Origin: Zizania palustris
Lineage: Eukaryota; Streptophyta; Magnoliopsida; Poales; Poaceae
Direction of reading: 5' to 3'
Length of the DNA: 64,000 nt
Assembly (NCBI GenBank): GCA_019279435.1
Contig: JAAALK010000079.1
Coordinates: forward strand, 85,740,162 to 85,804,161
The notes under the pieces were generated by a model that worked only from the letters and a program-made list of their open reading frames with translations, was not told the DNA's origin and searched no databases. The position numbers and the translations under genes were made by a program. Below are positions 38,001 to 48,297 of this stretch, in pieces. Numbering within the stretch: the first letter of the stretch is position 1; every line of letters begins with the position of its first letter.

Positions 38001-38735
38001 CTGCTGCGGCCGTCTCCGGAGGTGGCTTCGGCGTGGGAAGCTTTCCGATCAGTATGGAAGGCGGACCACAAGGTTGCTGCTAAGGCTTGGATCGACGAGG
38101 CCCGCCGGCAGAAGCAGGCTCAGGCGAAGCCACCACTCCCGACTTCGCCAGCGCCTTCGGTCCCAGCTCCGCCAACCGACCCGCAGGTCTAGCTGCTTAG
38201 GGCTGTTGTGTACCTGTGGTCTTGTAAACTTTGTTTAATTAATGAGAAAGTTATAAACAGTACTTGTCTTGGGTGTTCTTCTCTTTTTTAGGTTCTGTCA
38301 TACCCTTCGAGCCCTGACTTCGTACTTTTGGAAACTACTGCCGAGCTTCGAACGGAGTGGGCAGTTCTTGAGAGTTTGAGGCCTTATCGCCGCTCTCGCT
38401 TTTCTGTTCCTCGCGGAGACGGGGGGGAAGTTACCCTTGAAGTACGAAGGGATGTTTTGTCTTACATTAAAGAGGAAGAACAGGAAGGGGGGTCTTCGTC
38501 CTCCGAGCCTGTTGACTGGTCCGATTCGGAGTACCAAGCTGGAAATCTTGCCGGGGCTGGCTCCGAAAGGCTCTTGACGTGGGCCGAACTTCAAGAGGAG
38601 CAGAAGAAGCTGCGAGCCTCGAAGAAAAAGAGAAGTTCCCGGCCTAAAAAGACTTCAAGCTCCGAAGGGCAAAGTAGCCGCAGGGGTCGAAAGGGCCTCC
38701 GTTTTTATTTGGGTCTAGATAGCAATTTTTCCTGA
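35005..38735 (+). CDS. antisense multi-exon ORF of element C ('putative gypsy type transposon' domain protein)
   Basis: The proposed plus-strand exons are 35005-35899, 35978-36625, 36712-37256, 37332-38186 and 38292-38735. All junctions are GT-AG and in phase, giving 1128 residues. Without the last splice it would end at TAG 38190-38192. Residues about 90-330 (VVVFEAFFEAGLGLPAVDFL, LAVFEWALRAEG, TNWILRWFYAEVG) match a family I know from grass genomes under the Pfam name Transposase_28/putative gypsy type transposon. Next come a Lys/Ala-rich nuclear-type stretch (AARKRKAAAEP, KKAGKQPAQKKA), an acidic Ser/Pro-rich region, and a long coiled coil in exon 4 (NRLNRKVTALQTAL, LNEELLEERKAK). Exon 5 is basic at its end (RASKKKRSSRPKKTSS). 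Its function is unknown. It is not a transposase by any catalytic motif. Confidence 0.72.
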
Positions 38736-38922
38736 TGTATGAATATAATATTTTAATGTGGAATGCTTCGACAACATGCTGTGTGACTCCTATCCTCCTA
38801 CCCCTCTTGTGGGTGGCGGAGCTTTTATCTTATATAATGGTTCGGTAGGCACAATTATTGCTTGAGCACCTGTATGCTTCGAATTATGCACATGTCACCC
38901 TCGATAAGTTAGACAAAAAATT

Positions 38923-39573
38923 TAAAGTCCTTAGACTCTTCTACGGATCCTAACAAGCCGGAGCCTGGAATCCGTAGGTTGGCCACCTACGGCTCTTTTA
39001 CAGATACTTCGCACCCGGAGGCTTGAAATTCTGTTTTGTTTAAAGTCCTTAGACTCTTCTACGGATCCTAACAAGCCGGAGCCTGGAATCCGTAGGTTGG
39101 CCACCTACGGCTCTTTTACAGATACTTCGCACCCGGAGGCTTGAAATTCTGTTTTGTTTAAAGTCCTTAGACTCTTCTACGGATCCTAACAAGCCGGAGC
39201 CTGGAATCCGTAGGTTGGCCACCTACGGCTCTTTTACAGATACTTCGCACCCGGAGGCTTGAAATTCTGTTTTGTTTAAAGTCCTTAGACTCTTCTACGG
39301 ATCCTAACAAGCCGGAGCCTGGAATCCGTAGGTTGGCCACCTACGGCTCTTTTACAGATACTTCGCACCCGGAGGCTTGAAATTCTGTTTTGTTTAAAGT
39401 CCTTAGACTCTTCTACGGATCCTAACAAGCCGGAGCCTGGAATCCGTAGGTTGGCCACCTACGGCTCTTTTACAGATACTTCGCACCCGGAGGCTTGAAA
39501 TTCTGTTTTGTTTAAAGTCCTTAGACTCTTCTACGGATCCTAACAAGCCGGAGCCTGGAATCCGTAGGTTGGC
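38923..39573. repeat. 118-bp tandem repeat, five full copies plus a partial, in element C
   Basis: Units start at 38923, 39041, 39159, 39277 and 39395 and look identical. A sixth, partial copy runs 39513-39573. Each contains the hairpin CCGTAGGT-TGGCC-ACCTACGG and the word CTTCGCACCCGGAGGCTTG. The array sits between the end of the antisense ORF and the end of pol, where Tat elements often carry tandem repeats that can seed satellites. It is non-coding; 38736-38922 and 39574-39758 hold nothing else recognised. Confidence 0.95.
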
Positions 39574-39758
39574 GGAGCCACTGAACCAATGGTTCGTAGC
39601 AAGCCCCTTGGGTTTTTCCGAGAAATGCTTGGCTCTTGCTAGCATCACCGACCTCCGAATGCGTCCATCCGGAGGGTTTGATGTTCGAAAGGCAAAACAA
39701 ATCTCAACCCCTTAACTTTATTTATAAAAGGAGTGTTACAAGTGATTACAAGGAAGCC

Positions 39759-42700
39759 TTAAGCATAATATCTCTTAAGGTGCTCCGCATGCCACGCGTG
39801 TTTCAACTCTTCTCCTTCTAAATTAGCTAATTTAAACGAGCCGGGGCGACCTGAGCGTAAGATAACATATGGTCCTTCCCATTTGTTTCCTAGCTTCCCC
39901 GGAGCTATTACATTTCGTAATACTAGATGACCTGGTTTTAACTCAGTTAATTTGACTTTTGGGTCATACCATGTCTTTGTGTGCTCTTGGTACTTCGTCA
40001 GGTTGGCGACAGCTCGAAGCCTTGTTTCTTCCGACAAGTCTATTGAAGCACCTCGATCACCTTCGTCTTCGTGTTGAATTACGCGAAGTGACTCCCCTTT
40101 GAGCTCCGTAGGGGTCATGGCTTCGTCTCCGAAGAGCAACCTGAATGGCGTGAAGCCGGTTGATCTAGTTTGCGTGGTTCGGATAGACCATAGAATTTTG
40201 GGTAGCTCTTCGACCCATAGGCCTTTGGCTAATCCGACGATTCGGCGATTTAACCCGGAGAGAATATTCCCGTTGGCTCGCTCGACGGCTCCGTTGGATT
40301 GCGGATGTCGTACTGCTGCGAAGCATAGCTTAATGCCTAGTTCCTCACAGAATGTTTGGAAGGCATCAGCTTCGAACTGGGTCCCATTATCCACTGTTAA
40401 TTCTCTGGGGACTCCGAACCTGCATATAATATTCTGCCAGAAGAAGCTTTGCACATTCTTTGATGTGATGGCTGTTAACGGCTCTGCTTCTACCCATTTT
40501 GAGAAGTATTCTATTGCTACGACCGCAAATTTCAATCCGCCTTTTGCTGGTGGGAAAGGTCCTATGAGGTCCATGCCCCATCTAGCCATCGGCCATACTG
40601 GGGCAATAACTTGGAGTTGAGCTGGCGGGCGATGGCTTCTTCGGCCCATCCATTGGCAGCCTTGGCACGTCCGAACTAAGTCTTCGGCGTCTCTGACGAT
40701 CGTTGGCCAATAAAAACCTTGCCGAAGCGTCTTGCCTGCTAGTGCTCTGGGAGCTAGATGACTTCCACACAGCCCCTCGTGGATGCCTCGAAGTATGTCT
40801 TGTCCTTCAGGTTGAGAGATGCATCGAAGTAGTGGTGAGCATACCCCGGCTTTATATAGTACTTCTCCAATAAGTTTGTAATTGCGAGCTCTTGTTTGCA
40901 CTCTTCGAGCTTCTTGGCCTTCCGGAGGGTCGTTGTTGCCCTGCAACATAGTTATTATTGGAGTTCGCCAATCCGCAGCTTCAATACACATTACTTCTGA
41001 CGAGGGTACTTGGTCAGCTGCTGGCTGCTCTAATTCTTCGTAGAAAGCGCCCTCCGGGAGGTCTACTGCTCCTGCCGCGGCCTTCGCAAGAATATCTGCA
41101 AGTTGGTTTTCTGCTCGCGGTATGCTTCGAACTGTAAACCCTTTGAATGCTGATTCTGCCTTGCGGATTTCTTGAAGGTATTGCGCGAGATGTGGGTTTT
41201 TCGCTTGGAAGCTTTTATCAATGTGTCCCGCGACGACTTGGGAATCTGTCTTGATCATTATCCTTGTAGCTCCGAGTGCTTTAGCCTTTCGGAGGCCTAG
41301 CAAGATTCCTTCATACTCGGCGACGTTATTAGTGGTTCGAAAGTTAAGCCTTGCAGAGTACATTGCCTTTTGTCCTGACGGTGAAAAGATTACTGCCCCT
41401 GCTCCGGCACCTGATGCTTGATAGGCCCCGTCGGAGAATATTGTCCAGAAACCGTCGGAGGGTTCTTCCGGAGTCCATACTGCAGATGGAGTCCACTCTG
41501 CTACGAAATCTGCTATAATTTGAGATTTAACGGCCGTCCTTGCTGTGAAGGAGATTTCGAAGGGTGATAACTCGACTGCCCACTTTCCAACCCTGCCTGT
41601 GGAATCTTTGTTTCGAAGCATATCTCCAAGGGGATACGATGTGGGGACAATAAGGTTATGCGCCAAGAAATAATGCCTTAGCTTTCGTGAGGCCATTACC
41701 AAAGCATAAGCAAACTTTTCAAGCTCGGAGTATCTGATCTTGGCTCCTGATAATGCTTCTGAGACAAAATAAACTGGGTTTTGTACCAGCTTGTCCTTGA
41801 GCTCGACTTCTCGGACTAGTACTGCGCTTACTGCTGACCCTGTCGCTGCAAGGTATAAAAGCAATGTTTCCCCTGGAAGAGGAACAGTTAAGGTTGATAA
41901 TGTTCCAAGGTAGGCTTTTATCTCTTCGAAGCTCTTTTGGCACTCCGGCGTCCAGCTGAAGCTTTCGGAGCCTTTGAGTGCCTTGAAAATTGGGAGGCTT
42001 CGCTCTGCCGATCTGGACAGGAACCTGCTGAGTGCTGCTAGCCTTCCTGCTAGCTTCTGTACTTGCTTCAAATTTTCAGGTGGGGCCATTCTTTGCAGTG
42101 CATTTATTTGCGTTGGACTGGCTTCGATTCCCCTGCTCGAAACTAAGTACCCTAGCAGCTTCCCTGCTTGTGCCCCGAATATACATTTTTCGGGATTGAG
42201 GCGTACTCCACATGTTCGGAGGCTCTCAAAAGTTTCATCTAAGTCTATGCTATGCTGGTGCTTTTGAGCACTTTTTATTACAATATCGTCCATGTAGGCT
42301 TCGACATTGCGACCTATCTGATGGCCTAAAGCTTTAGCTATTAAGCGAGAAAAAGTGGCTCCGGCATTCCGTAAACCAAACGGCATTCTTACATAGCAGA
42401 ATACTCCTGAAGGAGTTATGAAACTTGTCTTGGCCTCGTCTTCTTTCTTCAGCCATACTTGATGGTACCCGGAGTATGCATCGAGGAAGCTTAATAGTTC
42501 GGAGCCGGCTGTGGAATCTATTAATTGATCTATTCGGGGCATTGGGTAGGGGTCTCGCGGGCATGCTTTATTTAGTGATGTGAAGTCAATACACATGCGC
42601 CATTTGCTGGAATCCTTCTTCCTTACAAAGACAGGGTTGGCCAACCACTCGGTATGGGCCACTTCCCTGATAATGCCAGCTTTTAACAATTTTTCCACTT

Positions 42701-45103
42701 CGGCCTTGGCTAAGCTTGCTCTTTCTGTTGATAGCTTCCGGAGCCCCTGGCGCACTGGTTTGGCCTTCGGGTTGACGAGCAGACTGTGCTCGATGATGCT
42801 TCGGTCGACCCCCGTGATATCTTCGTCGGTCCAAGCAAACATGTCTAAATTCTTCTTGACGACTTCTTCTAATGAGGCTGTTATCTCCGGAGATAGCCCC
42901 TTGCCGAATTTTATTGGGTATTCTTTGTCGTCTTTTGAAATTATTCTTGTCTCGACATCACCCTCCGGGCTTGGTTTGAGCGAAGATCCCTTCGGGGGGC
43001 TCAAGGCTTCTGGTACTTCTTCGGCGCTCTCCGCCACATTGTGCACTTGTCGAGGGTCCAATGGCTGCCCGTGGCCATATTCTGTCCTTCTGGCTATAGC
43101 TTGGTCTCCTGAAATAGTGAGCACTCCACCTTGCGTGGGCATTTTGAGACAAAGGTAGTTGTGATGAGCTATGGCCCCGAATTGGTTTAACATCCCTCGT
43201 CCGAAGATAGCATTGTAGGCGTAGGGGGCATCCACCACGTCGAAAATCACCTCCTCTACTCGGGCCAGCGGCCCCTCTCCGAAGGCAACCTCGAGGCCTA
43301 TTTGGCCGAGGGCATCGAGAGGCAGTCCTGAGAACCCTTGAAGTGGCCGGGCTGCAGGGAGTAGATGCTTCCGGGGTATGCACATCTGGTCGAAGGCTTG
43401 AACGAAGAGTATATCTGCGGAGCTCCCACCGTCCACCAGGATCCTCCGAACATCAGCCCCTGCTATATCAGCAGAGATGACTAATGGGTCAGCATGGGGA
43501 AACTTCACCCCTACTGCATCGCTGGTTGTGAATGAGATGGGTACACGGGACCATTCTGGCATCCCTTCAGCGGAACTTGAAGTCCCAATGTGCCCAACTT
43601 CTCGGACGTACTCACGGCGCTGTCTCTTGGACATGCTGCCGAGGGTCCCCCCTCCGGAGATGGGTAGGACCACTCTTTTGCCGCGGTCTTGCGGATCTTC
43701 GTGCCTTGGTGGTGGCATAATACTGGCCACCGGTAGCCGTATAGGGGCTTCGAGGGCACCGGCTCGGGCCACAGTTTGGACAGGCTCCGATCGTGCCGCA
43801 GGTGGAACCCGGTCCGAAGTACCCCTCCTGGTATTTCGGTCAATGTATTCACCCCGAAGGGTTAATATCGTCTTGCAGTCCTTCGTGTCATGGCTTCTAT
43901 TATCGCCATGCACGCAGCAAAAATGACTCTGGCGCCTTCCAGGCACCCTTTCTTGAGGTACTGACGGCCCAGCCTTAAAATTTTTTACTTGCTGGAAACT
44001 GGCCGGTGCCTTCGAAGCTGAAGGTGCAATATTTAGCACTTCCGAACGGAAATGCTTTTTTCCTCGCCTATACTCGCTAGGGCGGCTGTCTTGTGGAGGT
44101 TGTGGCGGAGCGGTAGCCTCTGGCTCTCTTTTGACTTCCCGGAGGGTGGGTAGTGCTGCCTCAGCTCGCCGAAGGCATCCTTCTTCTGCCTTGGCATATT
44201 GTTCGAAGTATGCCATGAGCTGTGCTACGGATGTTACCGGCTTCCGATGGAGTTTGCTGAGGAGGTCGGGGTTCAGCACCCCTTCTCGGGCAGCATCAAC
44301 TACCGAAGAGGTAGTGAGACCCTTGATCTGTGACTTGGTGTGGGCGAAACGTGTAAAGTATTCTCGGAGGGTTTCTCCTTCCCGCTGCTTTACTTGGAAC
44401 AAACTTCCCGTGGACATCGGGGCCACGAAAGTGCCTTGGAAGTTGCTCACGAACTTCTTTTGAGTAGTTCCCATGACTTGATCGATCCTGGTTTTAGGGA
44501 CCAGAACCACCGGAGTGCCACACCTTCGAGAGCAAGTGGGAAGCATTTTGCCATGGTGCTTCGTACCCCTCCGCTTGCTTCTATAGCTAGGGCGTACGAG
44601 CGGGCGAACTCCCCGGGGTCCGACCCCCCGGAGTACTTGTGCAGCTTCGAGGCCTTGAACTTGGGGTCGAAAGGCACTCTTTGTAGATCAGGGTGCAGTG
44701 GAGATTCATTGTCAAAGGATGCATTCTCGGCCTCTTCCTGGACTTGTATTACTTCTGGGGGGTTGTGGCCTCCATCGTCTGGAGGCCCTCTTGGAGTTTC
44801 AGTGGAGGCTTGAGTGCGGAGTCTGTCGGCGGCTTCCTGCCTCCATCTGGATACCTCCTCCTGAAGCCTGGCTAGCTGCGTAGCCTCGGTCTCGGGAGGG
44901 CCTTCGTCTTCGTCGGAGGGAACTTCAGGGTCTCGGCTTGCTGCGTAGTCGGTTTGAAGCATTGTAGGGGGGGGTAGAGGGCCCCGGGGCGCTCGACGCC
45001 CATCGGTTCCGGCAGGAGCCGTCGGATTAGCTGAGGGTCCGGCTCCGTTGGTCCGAGGGGACCTTCGAAGGGGACCTGCAGCCTGACCACGCTTCGGAGG
45101 CAT
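39759..45103 (-). pseudogene. gag-pol polyprotein of element C with a single frameshift in gag
   Basis: Gag begins at the ATG at 45103 (MPPKRGQAAG) and reads through LHKYSGGSDPGEFARSYALA to SWELLK. At an A4 run on minus (44458-44461) the frame shifts by one base; the rest is one open frame to 39759. From the first residue of that frame (44546), the following are seen: a Tat-type zinc patch near 210-224 (CCVHGDNRSHDTKDC), protease DGGS at 372-375, and reverse transcriptase YMDD at 751-754. RNase H follows, then a second RNase H at about 1034-1158 (D1039, E1077, D1101, D1151). Integrase has H-H-C-C up to C1297 and D1326, D1386, E1422. There is no chromodomain. All enzymatic residues appear present, so apart from the shift this copy looks potentially competent. 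Typical elements of this lineage read through gag here. Confidence 0.9.
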
Positions 45104-45291
45104 GGTTAGTCGATGAGGTGTCTTGGAGATGGAAGGCTTCGAACGACTCGGGGGGGTCGAGGGAAGGCCTTCGGGCTGCACTAAGAAGCCCTTAACTGAA
45201 GGGTGCGCGGAATCTCAGGATTCCGAGGCTCCCCCCGTAAGTTTTCTTCAGAGTGCAGTTAGCAGTAGAGAACAAGCTTTTAGAACTTGGA

Positions 45292-45309
45292 TCCCCACGG
45301 ACGGCGCCA
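45292..45309 (-). other. primer-binding site of element C
   Basis: On minus, TGGCGCCGTCCGTGGGGA lies two bases from the 5' LTR. It is one base from the TGGCGCCGTCTGTGGGGA form I recall in related Tat elements. Confidence 0.92.
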
Positions 45310-45311
45310 AC

Positions 45312-45795
45312 TGTTGGTGTAAAAGTTACACCAACAGGTTCTTAGTAGTTAAGAACAAACAAACAAGAGGTTTGTGTCTTTAGGACAAACTTGAGCCTCC
45401 GTAAGGATAACAACTCAAGAGGTCCGAATGTATGTGTTTGAACCACTGGTTCTGGATCCCCTTTACAAGGTACAAAGGGGGGTATTTATAGGGAGAAAGG
45501 CTAAAGGAACAGACCTATTTACCCTTATATTACAAATGACCTTCAGTATTATAAACAAGGTTATACACGGTAAAGTGCTGCAGAGTAGATGGATAAGCAG
45601 GGCATCCAATCAGTCACGTCTTCCTGCTTCGAAGCCTCCTTTCTCCTTTCGGAGGGTCCTCCGAGACTTCGCGTCGTGGCACCCTTCGATCGTGCTGACG
45701 TATCTTCGGGCATTAGCCGACCATCTTCGGGATCTTCTTAGAGCCTTCGGAGGGTTAACCTTTAAGTCGTGGAAATGAAGTAATTTCCCCCAACA
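45312..45795 (-). repeat. 5' LTR of element C
   Basis: It is 484 bp and identical by eye to 33908-34391. The CGTCG duplication follows it at 45796-45800. Confidence 0.95.
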
Positions 45796-46000
45796 CGTCG
45801 GTTTCTGGAAAAACCGACGGAAGTTAAATAACTTCCGTCGGGTTTTCACAGTGGCCAACGGAAGTTAGGATGCATTTTTTCACGGCCGATCAGATCCCCC
45901 TAACTTCCATCGGCCAACATTGAAGCCCAGAGTTAAAGAACTTTAATGTTGGCCGACGGAAGTTAGGGGGTTTTTTCCCAACCGTGCGTGCGCGTACAGG
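45796..46000 (+). repeat. left subterminal repeats of the CACTA transposon
   Basis: Repeated words ACTTCCGTCGG, AACCGACGGAAGTT, CCAACGGAAGTTAGG and GGCCGACGGAAGTTAG occur in both orientations. Such arrays bind the TnpA-type protein in En/Spm. Confidence 0.85.
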
Positions 46001-46009
46001 GAGACCTAA

Positions 46010-47592
46010 CTCCCTATACGCGCCCACACCCGCCGCCGTCTCATCCCGCGCCGCCTCCCACCCACGCCGCTGCTGCCCACCTCCGGCCCACGCCACCACC
46101 AGCCTCTGGCCCACGCCGCCGCCTCCCGCGCCGCATCCCGCCCGCGCCGCCGCCGCCCACCTCCGGTCGGCCTGCGCCCTCGCCGCCTCTCGCCCGCGCC
46201 CTCGCCGCCTCTCGCCCACGCCGCCGTCGACGTCGCCCGCACCGCCGCCCACCTCCGGCCTACGCCGCCGCCCGCCGCCCGCCGCCTGGCCGCCCGCCGC
46301 CCCGGTCACCCACCGCCGGCCCGCCGGCCCGCCGCCCTGCCCCAGCGCCGCCGGTCCGCGCCGACCGCCCGCGCCACCATCCTGCCTGGTCCCACTCGCC
46401 GCCGGCCACCGGCCTCCCACCGCCGCCAACCGCCCGTCGAGGTATCTCTCTCTCTTTCTTTCTACATTTATTATTTATCATGCCGATTTGTTTCATCACC
46501 AATGTCAATTAGTGTTGGATTAACAACAATTGAATATATGTTCGATACCCATTCTTTAACAATCAACTTGGTGCAAAAAAATGAAGATGACAATATGGGA
46601 AAATAAGGATATTAGTCATCAAACTAGGTGATATGAGCAAGTGCAAAAATGGTTTTAGTTGAATTATTTGATAATATGATAGAAAATTCTAAGGATTCAT
46701 AATGGTTAAGCAGATTTAGTTATCCATAATAAACTAGTGTGTTAATGTGCATCATATCATTGTTTTGTTTTCTGGTGCATATATGGTTTCATGTTGTATT
46801 TAGCCATATATGGATTCATAGTGTGTTGATAACAGAGCTCCTCAGTGTAGGACACAATCACATGGTCAGGAAAATGTTTAAATACAAAATTGATGTTTGC
46901 ATCCAATAGTCAGAACTCAGAAGTCATAACATTTTGGCGTGTAATTTTTAAAAATCTTGGAGTGCAGTTGGACTTTGCCTCAATTGCATCTTCTTGTGAG
47001 GAATTATATAGTGCTAACAACCGCCGCCTCTGCTACCCCTCCCCTTGCACCACCGGTCGCCGCCTCTGCTACCCCTCCCCGTCCGCCGCGTCGCCGCCTC
47101 TGCTACCCCTTCCCCTTGTGCCGCCGCCGCCTCTGCTATCCCTCCTCGTGGCACCTTTGTCCTCTCTGCCTCTCTCATCCTCCCCTCCTCCCTCGCGGCG
47201 ATGGCGTGGCGAGGGCTCGATAAGGCATGGCGAGGGCGCAGCGGGGCCGCGGCGAGGGCATGATGAGGGCGTGGCGAGGACGTGGCGAGGTCAGATCTGG
47301 CCACCCAGTGCACTAGTGTAGTAATGGGCTTTAAATGAGCTGAAATTTAAATGGGTTGTGTGGTTTATTGATGATTTCATTACGGTGATTAGTATATTAT
47401 ATATATATACTTTATTATATATATTTCTTTTCGTATGCAATTTTTTATTTGACAACAACGTAGATAGTGTAACGAAACCTATGCGTCACCCGTTTCGGAC
47501 CAACATGTCTCACACGTGTCATGCGTGTGAGATGTGTAGGTCCGAAATTGTCTCTTTTTGGTCAGCCTCGGAGTGGGCGACAGAGCGTGGTC
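46010..47592 (+). other. 5' leader region of the CACTA transposon
   Basis: A (CCGCC)-rich low-complexity block occupies 46010-46440. A second GC-rich block at 47020-47290 holds four variants of GCCGCCTCTGCTACCCCTCC and then GGCGTGGCGAGG repeats. AT-rich DNA lies between and after them. The open frames in the GC blocks are low-complexity Pro/Arg/Ala and occur on both strands, so I do not call genes. Capture of a host GC-rich fragment is possible but not shown. Confidence 0.5.
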
Positions 47593-47732
47593 TTTATGAT
47601 GAGTCATGAGTCCGAATAGGATTTCAGTAACATAACCTTGTTGTTCTCCATTGCACCACTATCAAGCGTGCAATTGGAGAACAGCAGGGTTATGCTGCTG
47701 AAATTTCGTTCGGACTCATGGCTCGTCATAAA
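47593..47732 (+). repeat. long imperfect hairpin in the CACTA leader
   Basis: Arms 47593-47656 and 47668-47732 pair over about 64 positions with roughly ten mismatches around an 11-base loop (CACTATCAAGC). Matching blocks include CATGAGTCCGAA, ATTTCAG, CATAACC, TGTTCTCCA and TTGCAC. It lies just upstream of the Transpos_assoc ORF. Confidence 0.85.
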
Positions 47733-47845
47733 TACCATGTTTTGTCGGTCACTCTTGGGTGGGTTTAGGACCTATCTTTTCCTATAGACATAGGCCCATG
47801 GTACTTATGATGCATTCTCGATTGAATGAATGTTTTGCCTATAGA

Positions 47846-48288
47846 ATGGTTGATGACGACCGACGGTGGATGTATAGTGGTTGGATGAAAAGTGGAGCTC
47901 ACACGAGGGAGTGGGTAATCAACGCTGAGAAATTTGTTGATCGTACATTCGCTTTGACAACAAACACTGGCGTGAGGTGCCCATGCATGAAGTGCAGAAA
48001 TTCTCGTTGGCAAGGCAAGAGGACGTTTTCATTGCATATTTGCAAATATGGTTTCGTGCCAGGTTATGAAGTTTGGACTTTTCACGACGAGACAGGCCGT
48101 GAAAAAACGGTATTAGTAGTGGAAGAAGAAGATGATAGCGTTGCTGACGATAGGATGGATGAGATGCTTGATGCTATACGACCGGAGTTTGAATCAAACC
48201 CTGAGGATCCTCCAACACCGGAGGTTCAAAAGTTTTTCGACATCCTTCGAGCTTCAGAAGAGCCATTGCATGAGCACACCACCGTAAG
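47846..48288 (+). pseudogene. N-terminal remnant of the CACTA transposase gene (Transpos_assoc domain)
   Basis: The ATG at 47846 starts MVDDDRRWMYSGWMKSG, then EWVINAEKFVDRTF and CPCMKCRN, and then FSLHICKYGFVPGYEVWTFHDE. This is the transposase-associated zinc-finger-like domain that precedes the TNP2 transposase in En/Spm proteins. An acidic linker ends in PLHEHTTVS, after which the normal continuation is lost and sequence of the next gene begins. The catalytic TNP2 domain is absent, presumably through an internal deletion near 48288. Sequence 47735-47845 is upstream leader. Confidence 0.85.
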
Positions 48289-48297
48289 CTCTTCCAC

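Larger units (their letters stand above)
33908..45795 (-). mobile_element. element C: complete Tat-lineage Gypsy retrotransposon (RIRE2/Grande-like organisation)
   Basis: It is 11,888 bp with 484-bp LTRs (33908-34391 and 45312-45795) that look identical base for base, and a CGTCG target duplication (33903-33907 and 45796-45800). On minus: primer-binding site, gag-pol with two RNase H domains and no chromodomain. A multi-exon ORF on the opposite (plus) strand lies between the end of pol and the 3' LTR, together with a tandem repeat. Dual RNase H plus an antisense ORF is diagnostic of the Tat group. Identical LTRs imply very recent insertion. Confidence 0.95.

Noticed and set aside
38923..39573. 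CRISPR-like array
   Set aside because: Units are direct 118-bp repeats without spacers, in a plant retrotransposon. They are simple tandem repeats.
44458..44461. Programmed -1 frameshift in gag of element C
   Set aside because: The site is inside the Gag core rather than at a gag-pol boundary, and no slippery heptamer or downstream pseudoknot is evident. A one-base deletion or homopolymer error is simpler.
47593..47732. miR820 precursor
   Set aside because: The hairpin does not contain the miR820 mature sequence as I remember it; only the location in a CACTA element is similar.
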